Shown in pieces: positions 12,866 through 23,800 of a DNA stretch of 64,000 nt. The notes under the pieces are model-generated. The model worked only from the letters and a program-made list of their open reading frames with translations, was not told the DNA's origin and searched no databases. The DNA comes from Galbula dea. Its lineage: Eukaryota > Chordata > Aves > Piciformes > Galbulidae. Position 1 is the first letter of the stretch; every line of letters begins with the position of its first letter. The stretch is from positions 5,221,126-5,285,125 of the forward strand of contig VWZX01008936.1 of NCBI GenBank assembly GCA_013399015.1. Reading direction: 5' to 3'. The translations under genes and the position numbers were made by a program.

Positions 12866-14620
12866 AACTCATGCTGCCAGTTCAGAAGTCATTAAAAATG
12901 TCTTTACTTGATATTCAATGCTTTATTTATGGAAAAACAGTCAACCATGCTTTCATTTTCCTCTCCTCTGAGTAACCCCTGACCTTGCTAGCACTTATTT
13001 CCTGCGTTGTGTGTTTACAATACAGCTGTTGAGATCATTGTGTTGATCTGCTGGTCTGATGACATCAGCTGGACCTGCAAACTCCTCTACCGGCTCACTC
13101 TTGAATGGCATAGAAGTGTTTTTGTGAGAATCTGTTCTGTGGAGGGAGGAGCTTGCATCACCCTGATGCATTCAGCAGCTGTGGCCCAAAAAAGGGAAAC
13201 AGCAGAGGTGTCCTGCTTGTAAAGGTCCTTTCAAGTGATGAGAGAAGCCTGGAGACAAAACAGGTGGCCCCATGATGTTGCCTGCTGAACATAGACAGGC
13301 AAAGCCTGGCATAGCCTGGGTGTTTCGACGTCTCCTTCTTTTCCTCATTTACTTGCTAACTTACAGAGCCCAACAGATTGGTCTCCCAAGATATTAGTGT
13401 GAATTGACTACCTCCATTATCTTAATCTGGCTTGGTGCCATACCCTGATGTCACTGGTGATTTAGGAGGCATCTCAGTGTTGTTTGACATGGGCAAAGCA
13501 AGGCTCACCTTCCCCTGTGACATGAGAGGAGGGGAGCCATTCTGGGATGGGAGGGAGGTGGCCTGTTCGCAGCCACGAGCCATGTGCACAGTTACCTCAG
13601 TGTAGCAGAAGCATCAGAAAGTTCTGGGGTTTGTGTCTGTGAAGACATAAGTATCTTGGCAGTGGGCATGCAGTTTTATCTGTGTGCTTTACTTTATAAT
13701 ACAGAATTAAAATGTCACACACCATGTCACTTGATGCAGTCTCTAAAATCATGTGACAACTGCTATGTGACAGTAAGAGCTATCAATTGCATAGAGTTTT
13801 AATTACAGTTTAATTTTTGAGATATAGGTGGCTGCAAAATTGTTTGTGTAATGTGTAGGGTGCTATTAAGATACTCAAGTCCTGCTTACTGATGATGAAA
13901 TGTGTGATAAAATACAGGAGGATTTTTAATGAAGTCTTCATTGTGGTACCTAAATATACAGAAGCTTATTCCCACAGCTCATGAAATCCTGAAGTCTGCA
14001 CCTTGATACTGGGCACTTGTATCTCACGCTGAGAAAGTGATCTTCCCAAGAGCAAAGTCTCCTTAAAATCTGCCAGAATGGTACAAAAATAAACAAATGT
14101 TGTATTTCAGAAGAAGAGGATAAAGCATGTATTTCTTTCTCCCAGTGGGGATACAATGGCAGTATTGTAAGCACGTGTTAACCAGCCATATGATCTGTAT
14201 ATGTGTTCATTTCCCCTGGTTTGTGACCGGAGCTTATCAGTGTTGCTGGGATCTGAATGGTTTGCAGTGTTACTCAAATTTGCATAGCTGGGCTTGGTAT
14301 AAATGACATATTAAAAGTTACTTGATACTACCATTTTTTTACTTTCTTCATGTTTCCTTGGCAATAGTGGTACAAATGTATGGCAGAACAGTGCTTTAAA
14401 TATTTGAATTGTAAAATTCACTGACTTCAAGCTTTCCAAGTGTGTTAAGGGCAAACACTTTCAATGAAGGTGCAGAGTCCTCAACACCTCTTTGCAAAAT
14501 GAGGCTCTGTTGGTAGTGAACTGTAGGCCTGCCTATGTGTCCTGCATGTATCTTGGCTTTAGGAGTTTTGGAAACTTTGTTGCCTGCATGTGCAGTCGCT
14601 TGCATTAGGAGGCATTCTAA

Positions 14621-14650
14621 ATTTTCTTCCAATTCTTTTCTTGATTGCAG
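14621..14650 (+). promoter_or_regulatory. PRKCE: 3' splice site (acceptor) of the PRKCE exon
   Basis: A pyrimidine-rich run (attttcttcc, aattcttttc, ttgatt) is followed by gcag directly before the first coding base at 14651. The position of the AG is fixed by the protein match, since the family exon starts with Ile after a Trp codon in phase 0. Confidence 0.85.
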
Positions 14651-14714
14651 ATTGACTTGGAGCCAGAAGGAAGAGTGTATGTCATCATAGACCTTTCAGG
14701 ATCATCAGGTGAAG
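14651..14714 (+). CDS. PRKCE: PRKCE internal coding exon (exon 2 by family structure), end of C2-like domain
   Basis: The exon encodes 21 full codons, IDLEPEGRVYVIIDLSG then SSGE, plus the first base (G) of a split codon. In protein kinase C epsilon, a calcium-independent, diacylglycerol-activated Ser/Thr kinase, this is about residues 117-137: the last strand of the C2-like domain leading into the linker before the pseudosubstrate and C1A. In the family the preceding exon ends EDW and the next residue is Ala, so a terminal G awaiting CN fits exactly. The acceptor is a pyrimidine-rich tract ending gattgcag and the donor is GAAG|GTAGGG. The close paralogue PKC eta reads VDLEPEGKVFVVI in this segment from memory, so epsilon is the better match. 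The exon is far from any other recognisable coding sequence, as expected because PRKCE introns 1 and 2 are very large in vertebrates. The paralogue call is inferred from 21 residues. Confidence 0.93.
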
Positions 14715-14720
14715 GTAGGG
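14709..14720 (+). promoter_or_regulatory. PRKCE: 5' splice site of the PRKCE exon, with a second donor 6 bases upstream
   Basis: The sequence reads TCATCAG GTGAAG GTAGGG. Use of the GT at 14715 gives the family-standard protein end (SSGE plus split Ala codon). A GT at 14709, preceded by CAG, is also a good donor match and lies exactly 6 bases upstream. Its use would drop two residues (GE) without changing frame. Whether the upstream site is used cannot be told from DNA alone. Confidence 0.75.
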
Positions 14721-17298
14721 ACTTTCAATATTTTATCTTATTCTTTCATAAATTGAATCTTCCAAGGGTCTCTGCAGTAAAAGTATTAGAAGAGGTGGCA
14801 GTTTTAAAACCAAAACAAACTATTACTTAAGCTTTATTTTGTAGCCATGTTTTATACCCACGTAAGATATGCTCTGCTTTTTTTTTTATTCCTGCATGTT
14901 GAAGAAAATATCTGTTATATTGCAGTTTCCACATATCTTACATATTGGCATGCCAGCAGTGGAACTAAAATGTGGTTAAAGGTATTGGTGTTGTTCTGTC
15001 ATAGGTCAGGTAGATGTTCTTCCAACCTTCCATTGATAGTTAATTGATACTCCCATTGATACTCAGAGAAGCATCATGTTACTGTTCCATCACAAGATGC
15101 ATTCCTGTGTCTTGAACTGTCAAAGGGCAGGAAGAATGATGCTGTGCTGTTCTTCAGAAGTTCTTTAAAACTCTGTAACCTTCTGTAGAGGAAAAGAAAA
15201 AATGGTTGGTATTTTCTCCTCTATTATGTGGTACATTACCCTGTAACACTTGAAAGGTACTTGGAAAGCAATTTGCAGAACTATATTAGCATTGAAGGGG
15301 AGCACTTGAATAGAAACAGGCCTCTGAGGGAAAACAACTTATGAAATGTTGGGGCAATTTATCAGAACTCTAGATGCCCTGCATTGGGTGACAAAAGCTG
15401 TGGAAGGTCAGGGCTGGGCTGACCACCAACCCAATGTCAGATGCTTTCTCTTATCTGCTTTTCCTACCCAGGGTGGGGGGGGTAACCTGACCCTCAACAT
15501 ATGGGAAGACCAAGAAGCTTCAGTTAGGGTGAATTTGGTAAAACCCTGGAGAAGTTAGTGTGCTTAAAAAATACAATAAAACTTGTATAGTTTTAGAGCT
15601 TTCCCCTTAAAATAAACATGAAAAAGTGTTGTGTAGAAGTACTGCAAAATTCTCTAGGAAAGGTACAGTTTTCCTCACAAGAGAAACTGGATCAGTTTTG
15701 TACAACAATTCATAAACTGTTTTTATGGTGGTTTATTGGTGATGTTTTGCAATCCTATTTCTAGACTTTTATTAGGGCAGGGCGTAGCTAATTTTGGATG
15801 AGTCTCCTCACTTCAGCTGTCTTGGTGAAACACATTTAACTTTTCAGAGTTAAGTATGCTGCCTTCTCCTTTAGTAAACAAACACAACCCACATGAAAAT
15901 TAAGTCATTCTACATGTGTCAATAAAGCTTATTTTATTTGATCTATATCCGTATACATACATAAATGTGTGTAAAGAGAACACATCTAGTATGTAGTTTA
16001 TGCATTTCAGTGGGGCAGTTCACTGCTGTTGGTCTGTATTTGTAGACTATAAAAGAAACATTAGATTAAGGTTAGACTAAATGCATGACTTCTGAATTTC
16101 TAGGGCTGGTTGAGGTGATTGCTACTCTTGACCTAATTTGTTAACTAGGATCTTGTTTTTGAACTCCAGTCTTCACTGTGTATAGCAACAAAGTACATAA
16201 CATTCTTTCCATGTTGTGCAAATGGCTATCACTCTTTCACCTCAGATTCTGGCAATTTATGAAAATGAAAATACCTGTGGCAACAACATTAAGTGGAGGA
16301 AGCAAACATGTTGCATGTTTCTCAGTTAGCAGTATTTTTAAAAAAATAGGCAATGACAAAATTTCAGCCAATGAGCTGTAGTGTATGCTTGCCAGCCAGT
16401 ATTGTCTTGGAATTGTCTACTGAAAATGGGACTTCTTTCTTCAATGTGATGTGTGGAGGCTTCTAATTATCAGCAATCAGTAATGCAACTTCAGTTACTT
16501 GACACTTCTGAAAGATTTTTGAGATAGCCAAATTCTGGTTTTGGTATGATTGACTTAAGATTGGCTGAATCCATTGATATAGGCAGAGAGCCCTCCAGTC
16601 TATTAAATTACCTCTTGAGGCAAAAGTCATAACTTTATAAGCAAGACATTATGTGTATGAAGTGCTGTACAAACTGAAAGTTTGCATCTAAAATCCTAAA
16701 TGGTGGATGCAGAAGAAACATGCTCATTAGTAGCATATTTTCAATAGTTTTAGTAAGCTTTTATGTAATATTAATATATTATATACCTCTTAAAATTGGG
16801 TTGTCCCATAGTCCCATCTGACAGATTACTTACCTCTCTGCAGCATTTGCACTTGCCTGGCAAAACAATGAAAACAGTTCAGTGCTAGAGCTGACTTCCT
16901 CAACAAAAGGAAATTTCTCTTAGAAATCACCTGAAGGAGAAGCCCTACTTCCCCAGTAGTGGCACTGCACTTGTTAGGTAGGGGGCTGCTTGGAAAGCCC
17001 AAGGCTTTAGACTGCTGGATGTCTTGTGGCACTGCCAACTCTCCCAGTGGATTGTTCAAATCTCAGGGAACTTGAATTTGTTCTTGCTCAGATAGTCTTT
17101 GAAGCAGAAAATGGTTGGAAAATACAAATGCTAGTCTGAGAAGTGGAAAGTGAACTACAGAAAAAGCCCTTTAAGGAACAACAACAAATCCAACAAAACA
17201 CTTTTATCATCACTTGGTTTTTATGCTAATCCTGTTTTGGAGCCTACTCATAGCTTCTGAGTGTGTGTTCTGCACTGACAGGGAGGGTAACTATTTTA

Positions 17299-17303
17299 GC
17301 AAT
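17299..17303. repeat. Left target-site duplication of the solo LTR (gcaat)
   Basis: The five bases gcaat directly precede the LTR terminus tgtggtggg, and the same five bases directly follow its other end at 17825-17829. A matched 5-bp duplication is the footprint of retroviral integrase. Confidence 0.85.
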
Positions 17304-17824
17304 TGTGGTGGGTTTAAGGGCTCCTCCCAGCCCCCCACGCACAGCAGGTAAAGGAGAGACTGGATTGGAAGTTAAAAACTAAAAACTGCTTTAATAATAA
17401 TAACAGATATAAATGAAACAAAATATAAACAGGTACAGGACCCAAGATACTGAACCGTCCCGATGCCAGCTCCCAGTGGAATCAGCACAAGCAGTCCAAA
17501 GCAGTGAGATAGCACCCGCAGGTTTCAGCACAGGCAGACAGCACGCAGCTTGGCCGAAAGTCCCAGCAGGAAGGGAGCTTCCTCGTGATTCCAAACAACA
17601 AAAGTCCCCCGGAGAAACCCAGCATTCTCCCCCCGCCCCCCGGAGGGGGGTTTGCAGTGTCCTCAACTCAGGAATTTCAGGTTTCTTAAAGGGACAGCTC
17701 AGGCAAGGTGTGTGTGTGTGGGGGGGAATAACTAATAACAGTGCTATGTATGTGGTGGTGGAATATCTTTTAGAAAATACAGTTACTGAACAGAATTAAT
17801 TCTGTTCTAATCCAAACCATGACA
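17304..17824 (-). mobile_element. Complete solo LTR of an avian endogenous retrovirus, sense on - strand
   Basis: This 521-bp element is bounded on the + strand by tgtggtggg... and ...aaaccatgaca, giving TG...CA termini, and is flanked by a perfect gcaat direct repeat. Read on the - strand it starts tgtcatggtttgg and ends aacccaccaca, the usual look of avian ERV LTR ends. An attaaa poly(A)-signal variant lies in the last third of the sense strand (about 17391-17396). It holds a 20-bp palindrome (17788-17807), a short (GT)n then G run (17709-17726), and a C6/G6 hairpin near 17636-17650. No gag, pol or env sequence is present, so it is the product of LTR-LTR recombination. The 5-bp duplication favours an ERVL-type or gammaretroviral-type integrase over ERVK (usually 6). 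The 128-codon frame over 17413-17799 is not a gene. Confidence 0.88.
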
Positions 17825-17829
17825 GCAAT
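17825..17829. repeat. Right target-site duplication of the solo LTR (gcaat)
   Basis: The exact repeat of the left gcaat follows the LTR end gaca without a gap. Confidence 0.85.
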
Positions 17830-20800
17830 TTTTGGTAAATTCTCTAGTAGGAGCTGTCTGGGCCATGTGATGAGAAGAAAATGCTAAACACACTGTTTTT
17901 CCCGCAGAAGGTGATGTTCTCATAAGTTAAATCCTAACTTTTTCTGCTAAAATTTGAACATTCCCATATTGTGCTTCCAGAAGTGGTTCTGAAAAATACC
18001 TTAGCATGCTTTTCTGATGTGGCTGTAGGAAGAGGGAGAGAAAACAGCTCTTAAAATGCACTTTAAAAAGTCTCTATTTACAACCATTTACCTATCATTT
18101 CTGTACCACCTGCGATTCAGGTCTTTACACCCTCCGTGCCAAAATTGATCTGCAAAGTTATTTACCTTCTGCACATTTACTGTATTTGAAATGGCTCTGT
18201 GCATTCAGAGTAAATAAGGTATTTGTGTTTCCCATGAATGGGAACAGCTGTGTCAGTGCAAACTTCCCAAATGTAGATATGGCCTAAGGTATATATTCAC
18301 AGGCTAAAATAACAGCAGCCTTTAATCAGTAAAGTTCTATTTATAAAAATATTTGTTTATAGTTTTAGTACTTTCAGTGGAATTTTTTTTAAGTTTTGAC
18401 AAAGAGTAACTGTCCACTCAGAACTTTGAGGGATAATATAGAAATAAATCCCTTTGGTCAAAGAAATGGAGGTTCTGTGGACCTGACGCAGCATCTGCTA
18501 GCATTAGTTGAATTTTTTTGCTTAACTTAATTGAGCCATGTACAGTGCCATATGTAAGCACATGGGAACTTTAAGAACAATTGTTTCTGATAGCTTGCTT
18601 TTAGGAGCCCAGGTCAAAATATGTGTAGTGTTGGTTGTTGTTACTCTGCCAGAATATTTTGTCAAAGCTGCAAAGCATGTATTCAGTCAGTTCTGCTATT
18701 AAGCAAACATCTGGTGAATCCACTTTATATATACAGTTATAAGAAAAACAAAGTTTATAGTAGACTGGTATTTGTAATAAGTAATTAGTTTGGGAAAGAT
18801 CTATCATATTTATTCTCAGTCACTCTACAACTCTTGATTCTTTAACTTCTGCCAGGGCTATGGAGAAGGGTGTGTGTCTCTTTCAATGAACAGGAGACTA
18901 AGATACACTGTTTCATGAATGTCTTCACTCTTACTTGTTGTCCAAGGTCATATTGATTTTTTTTCTATTATTAATTCAGTGTTACTGTAGTGCATGCATT
19001 ATTTCTGGGCTGAACTGTACTTATTGACTGTTTTATTGACGTGCTTTAGGAGTGCTTTTTCATGAATCTTAGTGGTTGTAGAGTTCTGTGAGTGAAGTGT
19101 TTTGGATGATTTCAGAAATACTGTAGCTGTTCAAGATCCAAATGCAGGCTGAAAGTTTCAAACATAACTGATAGGATGACAGAAATGAATTTCTAACCTG
19201 GAATAAGAGGTGGCTGTCAAGTGGGTAAGAGGCAAATTGCCTGAGGAGTGATTAAAACCATTTTCGACAAAGTCAGTTTTATATAGACTGAAAGACAGAT
19301 GCTGCTACGTTTAAAAGCTTGTGACCTCCCTGCTGCATTTGACATTGGAGATTTTCTTCTGTCTTTGGAATTATTTGTTTTATGTATAAGACAAATGTAT
19401 AGAGCTACTTGTGGTAGCTACCTACCAACTTCCAATATTTGCAATATGTCAGTATTGAATGAGCTGTAGAATGTCTTCAGAATAACCTTGAAACATTAGG
19501 TCTTTTAACTGTAGTTATAAGTAACATAATAAAAATTTCTGAACTACTCAAAACTCTTTGTACTATGTTTAGCTCTTTCACAAATGTAGCTTTCCCAAAA
19601 GTTCTGAGGAATATTCTGTGCTTAGGGAGATAGTTTGAAGTGTTCATATCATATGGATTTTCTCCCCCAAAACAGAAGCAAAATACCCAATAGGAAAAAC
19701 CAGACATACATTTGTTGCTCTGATCAGTCTCAGTGATGAGGACTCTGCCTGTTCTAAAGGCAGAATGCCACATTTTATTCATAGCCTGGGTAAAGGTAGA
19801 ATACCACAGTAGCTGTTGGGTTTTCCTTCTGTAGACTTCCTTGCTTTAACAGAACAAGAGCAAGCAGTAGTGTGTGAGCCAACTTCAAATGTAACAAAAA
19901 TCTTTGTTTTCAAAACTCATTATACAATGTATCAACTGAGAACCTGTTTCCTTTGAAGCTCTGGTGTTGTGGAGGTAGCGTTTGGGGGATTATTTTTTCC
20001 TGTTCAGCTTTTCAGTATGAGAGAATTAGCACTCATTCAAACCACAAGTGAGGAAAAAGGGTAAAAATGAAAGAAATAAAAGAAGCTTAAACTGATTTGC
20101 AAAGTTTTTTCCTTCTGCTATGCCTTCATTTTCTCTTCATAGGATGGATAATTCAAAACTATTGCTAATATGTCTTTTCTCTTGTGTCTTATTTGGTTTA
20201 ATCTTAAAATACCTCTGTGCCAAACTCTGGATATTTAGGGGGAAAAAACCCATTTGTATGTTTCTTTCTGTTCTTGGAACTACTCATCTGCTTTTTGAAT
20301 GTGTTTACAATTGGAAGACGTATTTGTCCATCCAGATCTTGAGTTTCTAGTTTTATTTAAAACAACATCAGAACAAACAGAAAATCCCCCAAACATTTTA
20401 TTTATGCTAATATGGAAACTTGAAGGCTATGATACTCAGCCAGACAACTTTGTCGTATCTCAGGTGGGCAACTTTAACATATTTGAGAAAACAGGAGATT
20501 TAATTAAATTAAGTTAATGTCAGTATATACTTGTGATTGACCTGACTGGTGTGTATTTACTTACTGCTGTGGTAGGTAATGTGTTTCTTTTGAGGCAAAA
20601 TTTCACCAGTTGACAGCATGACATCTGAAAGAAGATGTTTTGTGTATCGTTAGCCAAATGGCAATAAGTGGAAAACCTGAGGGGCTGTGAAATAATAGTG
20701 TGAGTCCATATTAAGTTCTTTGAAGTCAGTGTTAACTTGCAAATAATGGCACAGGCATTTGTTGGGAAAATTAACCTTGCAGGATGACTGCTCAAATCCA

Positions 20801-23800
20801 AAATTCTTTTTAAAGGTATCAGTGCAAATGCAGATCAGAATTTGGTGACAATTTAGTCTGTTGGTACATGCTCCTTTTAAACGGCACAGCTCGATGAAAA
20901 GGTTCCTCCAAACAGTGCTTATGTAATTTTGACTTTGTGTGGCAAATGCCTTTGTAAGAAACATCTCTCCAAGGATTTATAGCCATCCCTTGGATTGTGT
21001 CCAGTTAGCTGATTGAACATCTGGTAAGCATTGTGTGTTTGTAATAAGCCCTTACTGTATAAAGCTGGCTCAAGCTTTTCAGGCAAAGATCGATGACCTT
21101 TTCTTGGCAGGCTTCTAGCTGTTTGCCAAAACCAAGTGCTTTGCAGAGAGCAAGACATCAGTAGATTTGGTTTAAAGGTGCCTTTGTATTGTACTGTAAA
21201 AGACTGTACTTGTTTAAAGAAAATTGCACTAGACTGAAATAGAAAAGTAATGAAACTCATATACATGCCATGTTCCACACTGCTCTCCCTCTCTTCTCCA
21301 TTTAGATGGTAAATTTTCATATGTTTTTTTTCTTTCCTAACAAAATTGTGCAAGGTCTTTGGAGTAGACATGTTTAATTTTACCATTGCATATGCCTACT
21401 GTGTTCTTAGAAGAAAACTGGAGAAAAGCATCAAATTAAAAAATATAATGGTATTTTCATAGATGAATGAAACACAATCTAGTAATAAGAGTTGAAATAG
21501 AAATACATTTTTGGAAATCCATGTATGGCTACCTATTGAATAATAGAAGACACAACATACCTTAATTCAGTGCTTGTTCTATAGCATGATGTGATGGGAA
21601 AAATGCATACACTATGATAGTTTATATATATTTGTTTTGTTCTACTTCAGAAAATACATAATCTGTTATGATTTGTTTTGCTCTACACTTCTGTTGTTGC
21701 AGTCATGTGCTCTGAACAGATCTCTTCCCTCTTTACTCTTATGCTCTGCAACAATAGTCAAGTCTGTTTATTGTTAGCATCACTGAGGGGAAAAAAGTCG
21801 TGGTATAGTCTATTTTAATGAATCGATTAGGGCATGAATGGGTGAGGTCATACATACATTAAAGGCAGGTCTAGCCCTGTTCCTGGCCATTCAATGTACC
21901 AGTGAGGTTGTTAAAACTTTGGGAACACTCATGTCTTTGTGAACACCATTAACCAAATGTGTACCAGTTTCAGCGTAACCTAAAAATCTATTTCTGTGTT
22001 TAAAATATGAATTCTACAGTAGTATAAACAGCTGGAGTCTCAAAAATCATGTATTTTAGTCTAGTCTTGAAATGTTAAAATGCTTGAGTATGGCCAGGAA
22101 TTAGTCCATTTAGGAAAGATCTTTCTTAGTAGAGGCTCAAAATCTACATACAATTTCATATTTATGCCACTGAAATGGAATAAACAGCCATTTAAAAAAA
22201 AGCATTTAGAAGTGCTGTAATCTATTAGGCAGAGGTAAATAATTTTTGATAGTTATTTCTTAGTTAAAAGCCTGAATTTCAAACTCTTAAACTTCTTAAA
22301 AATAAAGAACAGATGTTTTAGAAAGATAGTCCCATTGCCTGTGCTTACTTGCCACAGGATCTTAAATCACTTCAGGCTTTTGCACCTTCCGTTGAGGAAG
22401 AGTGAACGATATTAAAAACTTGTGGTGCATAATACAGAGTTTCAGTGAAGATAAAGCAAAGCATTTGAGAAAAGTTAATATATATTTTGTAAATCAGCAA
22501 AATTTACTAATGCTGTTATTTTGTTTTGAGGTAATGATCATACAGTACAGTAAGTGTCCCAATAATTAGAGGTTAGAGTAATAAAGAACACTATCGATGG
22601 GAAGCTCTTGTCTTTAGTGAATGTGGATATCATGAAGAGGGACTCTTAGAGTCTATTTTACTATTGGACATTTGGTAGTGTTAAATGTGTGTTTATACCT
22701 CTCAGTGTTAAGCCATGCTTTATATTGTTGGAGAACAAAGCAAACAGTAATATCAGTATTTTGTAAGTATTACTAGCTGAAGGAAATACATAGCTCAAAA
22801 TGTTTTACCATACAAGTAGGTAAAAAAAGCTCTATACAAAAGGGCAGTAGTTTTGTCAATCAGAAGCTTTGTAGGCAGGTTTTGCAGGTTACACTTGAAT
22901 AGTCAGAAACCTTTTTCTTATTTTTATAACAGCAGCTATGCTCATAATTTGGTAAACCTTCAGTCTGTTAGATCTTCAAGGCAGATAAATCTGTGGATTG
23001 TGCAACACAAAAATAGAATGGATGCACTGGAATTGCAGTATCTCAACCTATAATAGCGTGGGTTTGTGGTGTGTTTTTTCTTTAAAGATTTTGCTTATCA
23101 TAACATGTTCTTGGAAATGCCTCTGCAAAGGCACTTGCAGTGTTAATGCTCTATTACTTCTTGTGATACTTTCAGAATACAGCATGGTTTACAAGAATTG
23201 CTAATGTTGTTTCTCCTGTAACAGTCCCTCTCACCACTTCCTCGCAGTTATGCAGATACAGTTTGGCCAAAAGAACAGGAATACTTCTATGTGTTCTGTG
23301 GAATAGGAGTTACCTCTAACATAATGAGGCAGAGCAGGTCATCTTCCCTAGGTACCTTTATTTGTCCTTCAGGATTTACTCTTTTCTTTTCTCCACTAGA
23401 ACCTATTCATAGATACTTTGTACCTGAAGGGGAAAAATTGTTTTGCCGTTATAAAAGGCAGGCTCTGGACATAAAAATATCTGAGCAGAGCATCTGTGTA
23501 CTACTTGCTAGTCAAGAGTTTTTACAAAAAAGCTTCAAAGAAGGCAAGATGCAAGTCCAAAAAGGAAGATCAAGCCTTTTCATCATTTTTCTGGATTTTC
23601 AGAATGACTGTACTAGGGAAAGTCTTGCAAGCTGAGATGGAAACTCTAATTTAAACACTGCCTTGTCCTTTGTCTTTTGTTCATGCTATGGCTTTTTGTT
23701 GCTTTCATTGTTTCTGCTGTATTTCTTTAATGTGTTCTTCCAAAAAAGTGAATTATATTAAGATACAGCTTTGGAGGGTTTGATTATGTTCATTTTTAGA

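Larger units (their letters stand above)
1..14650 (+). other. PRKCE: 3' portion of PRKCE intron 1
   Basis: AT-rich non-coding DNA runs up to the acceptor at 14650. Besides the elements listed separately (LTR 889-1483, CR1 scrap 2258-2312, tandem duplication 2566-2615, G/T tract 6861-6913, hairpin 11038-11066, A/C tract 12775-12865) I see no exon, RNA gene or recognisable mobile element. The blocks 1-888, 1484-2257, 2616-6860, 6914-11037, 11067-12774 and 12866-14650 hold only short chance reading frames. The block 13000-13600 is slightly richer in GC than its surroundings but has no motif I can name. Confidence 0.8.

Noticed and set aside
17413..17799. 128-codon + strand frame and its 91-codon reverse partner
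   Set aside because: Both fall inside the solo LTR; the sequence is LTR, not coding.
20919..21386. 155-codon - strand frame (with a 104-codon neighbour overlapping it)
   Set aside because: It begins with a true ATG but shows no domain, no biased composition and no exon signals. Read as chance intronic frame.
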